In this document: piece after piece, positions 23,449 to 25,720 of the stretch
Position numbering within the stretch: position 1 is the first letter of the stretch
Layout: each line of letters begins with the position of its first letter
Source: an uncultured Eubacteriales bacterium
Lineage (GTDB): Bacteria; Bacillota; Clostridia; Tissierellales; Peptoniphilaceae
Reading direction: 5' to 3'
NCBI GenBank assembly: GCA_902488815.1
Contig: CABTXP010000021.1
Location: forward strand, 1-25,720
Length of the DNA: 25,720 nucleotides
The notes under the pieces: generated by a model
What the model was told of the DNA's origin: nothing
Database searches by the model: none
The model's input: the letters and a program-made list of their open reading frames with translations, nothing else
Program-made: the position numbers and the translations under genes

Positions 23449-24966
23449 TCATTTAATTACTATATCTTCCAAGTTTAATTTTTGAATAGGATATAGTTTT
23501 AATCCTTCCACGCCGTTTCTAACAGCAGTAATAGCATCAGGGTCAACTAAGAATACAGATGCAGCATCTTCAGCAAGTATTCTTTGTGCGTCCTTGTATC
23601 TTTGAATTTGAACTTGTTCGTCTGAAGTAGAAGAAGCTTCATTCATAGCAGCGTCAAATTCAGGGTTGTTGTAGTTAATATAGTCGCTCTTATTGTCACT
23701 CTTGTATCTTTGAAGCACTTGATTCGGGTCAAGATATCCGACAAATCCTACAATAGTGGATTGGAATTCTCTGCCCTTGTAAACTCTTGTAAGCCATGTA
23801 GCAAATTCAATAGGTTCAATCTCAGCGTTAACACCGATTTCAGCAAGTTGTGAAACAAGAACTTCAGCAGTATCCATGTGATACTTGTAATCTGAAGGAA
23901 CAGTAACAGTCATGTTAAATCCGTTTTCATATCCCGCTTCCTTTAAAAGTTCCTTAGCCTTTTCCACGTCATGTGGGTAAAGATCTGAAAGTTCAACATA
24001 GTATTTGGGAAGGGCAGGTGAGAAATTGGAATAAACCTTAGTAGCTTGTCCTAAAGACACAGTCTCAATCAATTCATCGCGATTAATTCCATAGTTTAAA
24101 GCTTTACGTACTCGAATGTCGTTAAAAGGTTCAGCATCATTGTTAAGACCTAAGGTTTGAACCAAGTTTTGCGGACCTTCAACAAAAGTAGCGTCCCCTT
24201 CCAATTGAGCCTTTTCTTCTTGAGAAAGTCTCGGTGTAATGTCAATATCACCTGACTTAAGAGCCATTACAATTGTTTGTACGTCTTTCATTCTAATTAT
24301 TTCAAGATTCTTATATGAAGGAATGTGATCTTTCTTATGATAATCATCATTTCTTTCAAGAACCAAAATTTCTCCCGGACTGTATGAAACAAATTTAAAA
24401 GGACCTGTACCTACAGGATTAGTATCTTGGTCTTCATAGTCCTTAGGCATAATCGGTTTAAGAGTAAGATAAATAAACTCATTATGCCTTTCACCTAAAG
24501 TAACTTCAACAGTATAATCATCAAGAGCCTTAACTCCCTTTATAATTTGAAACTTCGCACTCTTAGGTTCACCTGAAGAGACACCTGCATATTGGTCATA
24601 AGTCCAAACCACGTCTTCAGCCTTAAAATCCTTACCGTTGTGGAACTTAACATCTTTTTTCAAATTAAAGACGTAAGTAAGACCGTCATCTGAGACAGTA
24701 TAACTCTCAGCCAAGTCAGGCACCAAGTCACCCTTTTCATCAGCGTCAAAAAGACCGTCAAAAACTTGATCCATAACAGTTTCAGTATCACCGGCAGTCA
24801 TTTTGAAAGGATTCATAGAATCAATTTCAGTATACATAGACATTCTGACAGTATCTTTTCTGTCGGATCCGGCTTCTTTTGTGCCGCCCTCATTATTTTT
24901 CGCGCCACCTGCGCAGCCTACAAGCATCAATGCTGCAAGAGCAGCGGCAACAACTTTCTTAAACAA
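23449..24966 (-). CDS. Peptide ABC transporter substrate-binding lipoprotein (importer 2)
   Basis: A 505-residue family 5 solute-binding protein and the first gene of importer 2. From the proposed TTG start the signal peptide is MFKKVVAAALAALMLVGC, with the lipobox L-V-G-C and the lipidated cysteine at residue 18, then a Gly/Asn/Glu-rich linker. The family pattern is clear (MYTEIDSMNPF, VKFHNGKDFKAEDVVWTYD, NPVGTGPFKFVSY). The frame extends to an ATG at 24996, but AAGGAGGAG lies inside that extension, five bases before the TTG. A start at TTG is therefore better supported. The ligand is predicted to be a di- or oligopeptide; nickel or another ligand cannot be excluded. Confidence 0.92.
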   Translation of the reverse strand: MFKKVVAAALAALMLVGCAGGAKNNEGGTKEAGSDRKDTVRMSMYTEIDSMNPFKMTAGDTETVMDQVFDGLFDADEKGDLVPDLAESYTVSDDGLTYVFNLKKDVKFHNGKDFKAEDVVWTYDQYAGVSSGEPKSAKFQIIKGVKALDDYTVEVTLGERHNEFIYLTLKPIMPKDYEDQDTNPVGTGPFKFVSYSPGEILVLERNDDYHKKDHIPSYKNLEIIRMKDVQTIVMALKSGDIDITPRLSQEEKAQLEGDATFVEGPQNLVQTLGLNNDAEPFNDIRVRKALNYGINRDELIETVSLGQATKVYSNFSPALPKYYVELSDLYPHDVEKAKELLKEAGYENGFNMTVTVPSDYKYHMDTAEVLVSQLAEIGVNAEIEPIEFATWLTRVYKGREFQSTIVGFVGYLDPNQVLQRYKSDNKSDYINYNNPEFDAAMNEASSTSDEQVQIQRYKDAQRILAEDAASVFLVDPDAITAVRNGVEGLKLYPIQKLNLEDIVIK

Positions 24967-24994
24967 TTTTACTCCTCCTTTTGTATAAAAAAAC

Positions 24995-25024
24995 ATTATA
25001 CATCAGTGCACTCATTTGAATGCA
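24995..25024 (-). promoter_or_regulatory. Promoter of peptide importer 2 with overlapping inverted repeat
   Basis: On the minus strand there is a perfect TATAAT (25000-24995) but no good -35 box at 16-18 bases (TGCATT or GCATTC only). The place of the -35 is occupied by the imperfect palindrome TGCACTCATTTGAATGCA (25007-25024, 7 of 8 arm positions matching). This suggests activator dependence or a repressor site. The predicted start is near 24988. Confidence 0.5.
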
Positions 25025-25353
25025 TTTACTATTTTTACAAGCATAACATATTATTGTGTAATTTTAAACAAAGAAAGAGAAAGTTTTAAAAAACTTTTAC
25101 TAAATAGTAATAGTAAAAAATAAATAAATTAATTAAACAAAGAGTAATAAGATAAAAAGTAAGTAAGAACAAAATAAAGCCTAAAAAAATATGAAAAAAA
25201 GCGATGGAATAATATAAGAATAAAAATCCGTCAATAAATCAAAATGATGAAGAAAACAAACAAAAAATTAATACAAGCAGCGTTAAAATAAAAAACGCCA
25301 AATAAAATTCAGCGCAACAATCAACTATAAAAATATAAACAGAAATTAAAAAA
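25025..25353. other. Gene-free A-rich intergenic stretch
   Basis: Between the importer 2 promoter and the tRNA terminator I see no convincing gene. The plus strand is strongly A-rich and T-poor, especially from about 25075, with many A runs. Only very short frames occur (for example an 8-codon one starting MKKSDG near 25190, without a ribosome site). One small hairpin is possible, GCGTT/AACGC at 25280-25298. It could be decayed coding sequence or an upstream-element-like region. No RNA family is recognisable. Confidence 0.5.
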
Positions 25354-25379
25354 TAAAAAAACCTGAGCGAAACTCAGGT
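25354..25379 (-). terminator. Terminator of the tRNA cluster
   Basis: On the minus strand ACCTGAG / CTCAGGT forms a 7-bp stem with a 5-base loop and a T tract, starting six bases after the 3' CCA of tRNA-Gly. Confidence 0.92.
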
Positions 25380-25384
25380 CTACA

Positions 25385-25459
25385 TGGAGCGGATGACGAG
25401 ATTCGAACTCGCGACCCTCGCCTTGGCAAGGCGATGCTCTACCACTGAGCCACATCCGC
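25385..25459 (-). tRNA. tRNA-Gly (anticodon GCC)
   Basis: 75 bases including an encoded 3' CCA. The acceptor stem is GCGGATG/CATCCGC, the D-loop region GGCTCAGTGGTAGAGC, the anticodon stem CGCC/GGCG around the loop TTGCCAA (anticodon GCC), and the T arm contains GTTCGAATC. It is last of three tRNA genes and has a promoter of its own upstream. Confidence 0.97.
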
Positions 25460-25474
25460 ATCAAACACTATGAG

Positions 25475-25502
25475 ATTATATCATAAACTTTCAAAAAATC
25501 AA
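25475..25502 (-). promoter_or_regulatory. Promoter between tRNA-Tyr and tRNA-Gly
   Basis: On the minus strand there is TTGATT (25502-25497), a 16-base spacer and a perfect TATAAT (25480-25475). The predicted start, near 25468, is about nine bases before mature tRNA-Gly. Confidence 0.6.
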
Positions 25503-25510
25503 AGTCTTTT

Positions 25511-25596
25511 TGGTGGAGGAGAGTGGATTTGAACCACTGAAAGCAGAGCTAACGGATTTACAGTCCGTCCCCTTTGGCCAACTTGGGTACTCCTCC
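25511..25596 (-). tRNA. tRNA-Tyr (anticodon GTA)
   Basis: 86 bases with an encoded CCA. The acceptor stem is GGAGGAG/CTCCTCC, and the anticodon stem ACGGA/TCCGT encloses CTGTAAA (anticodon GTA). It has a long variable arm, as expected for bacterial tRNA-Tyr, and the T arm contains GGTTCAAATCC. It lies eight bases after tRNA-Thr. Confidence 0.97.
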
Positions 25597-25605
25597 ATAA
25601 AATCT

Positions 25606-25681
<76 letters not shown>

Positions 25682-25720
25682 ATTATCATCACTAATTAAA
25701 TATTTTAAAACCTAAGTTTA

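Noticed and set aside
25185..25220. Small protein beginning MKKSDG
   Set aside because: It has eight codons in A-rich sequence without a ribosome binding site.

Overview
The window reads as a chromosomal segment of a low-GC Gram-positive (Firmicutes) anaerobe, probably a peptide-fermenting Clostridia/Tissierellia-type organism. The supports are the A+T-rich DNA, strong AGGAGG-type ribosome binding sites, the murB-rapZ-yvcK-whiA-crh and tig-clpP-clpX-lon-ysxC gene orders, a Crh-type HPr paralogue, and two complete oligopeptide ABC importers. The genus is not provable from the sequence; Peptoniphilaceae-like is my guess. Almost everything is on the minus strand; only pepF is on the plus strand. 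All recognised genes look intact. I saw no phage, insertion sequence, CRISPR array or defence locus.

Layout from left to right. At 1-190 there is a minus-strand promoter followed by a compact, comparatively GC-rich set of three hairpins, a candidate structured RNA or leader whose downstream gene (if any) lies outside the window. At 235-5945 lies peptide importer 1, transcribed D-F-B-C-A with the binding protein last. At 5946-6175 is a divergent control region with two good promoters. At 6176-7858 is pepF, an M3 oligopeptidase. At 7898-10812 are ysxC and lon, and at 10863-14073 clpX, clpP and tig, transcribed tig-clpP-clpX and then, past a terminator, lon-ysxC. At 14153-14365 is a small PC4/YdbC-like ssDNA-binding protein. 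At 14422-18369 is the murB-rapZ-yvcK-whiA-crh cluster. At 18442-19809 is mgtE. At 19936-24966 lies peptide importer 2 (A-B-C-D-F order). A 417-base A-rich gene-free stretch follows, and then three tRNA genes (Thr-UGU, Tyr-GUA, Gly-GCC in transcription order).

Functionally, the two importers bring in oligopeptides and PepF can trim them in the cytoplasm. Tig, ClpXP and Lon handle folding and turnover of the cell's own proteins, and YsxC serves 50S ribosome assembly. The murB cluster joins peptidoglycan precursor synthesis with the conserved RapZ/YvcK/WhiA/Crh group that links carbon status to envelope synthesis and division. MgtE supplies Mg2+.

Several start codons were moved from the longest reading frame to the codon that has a usable ribosome binding site (ClpP, Tig, WhiA, MurB, MgtE, OppC of importer 1, OppF and binding protein of importer 2). 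The most interesting unexplained signals are the left-edge structured RNA candidate, which contains a hairpin very close to the published CsrA SELEX consensus, and several palindromes placed on promoters. No clearly new multi-gene system is present.
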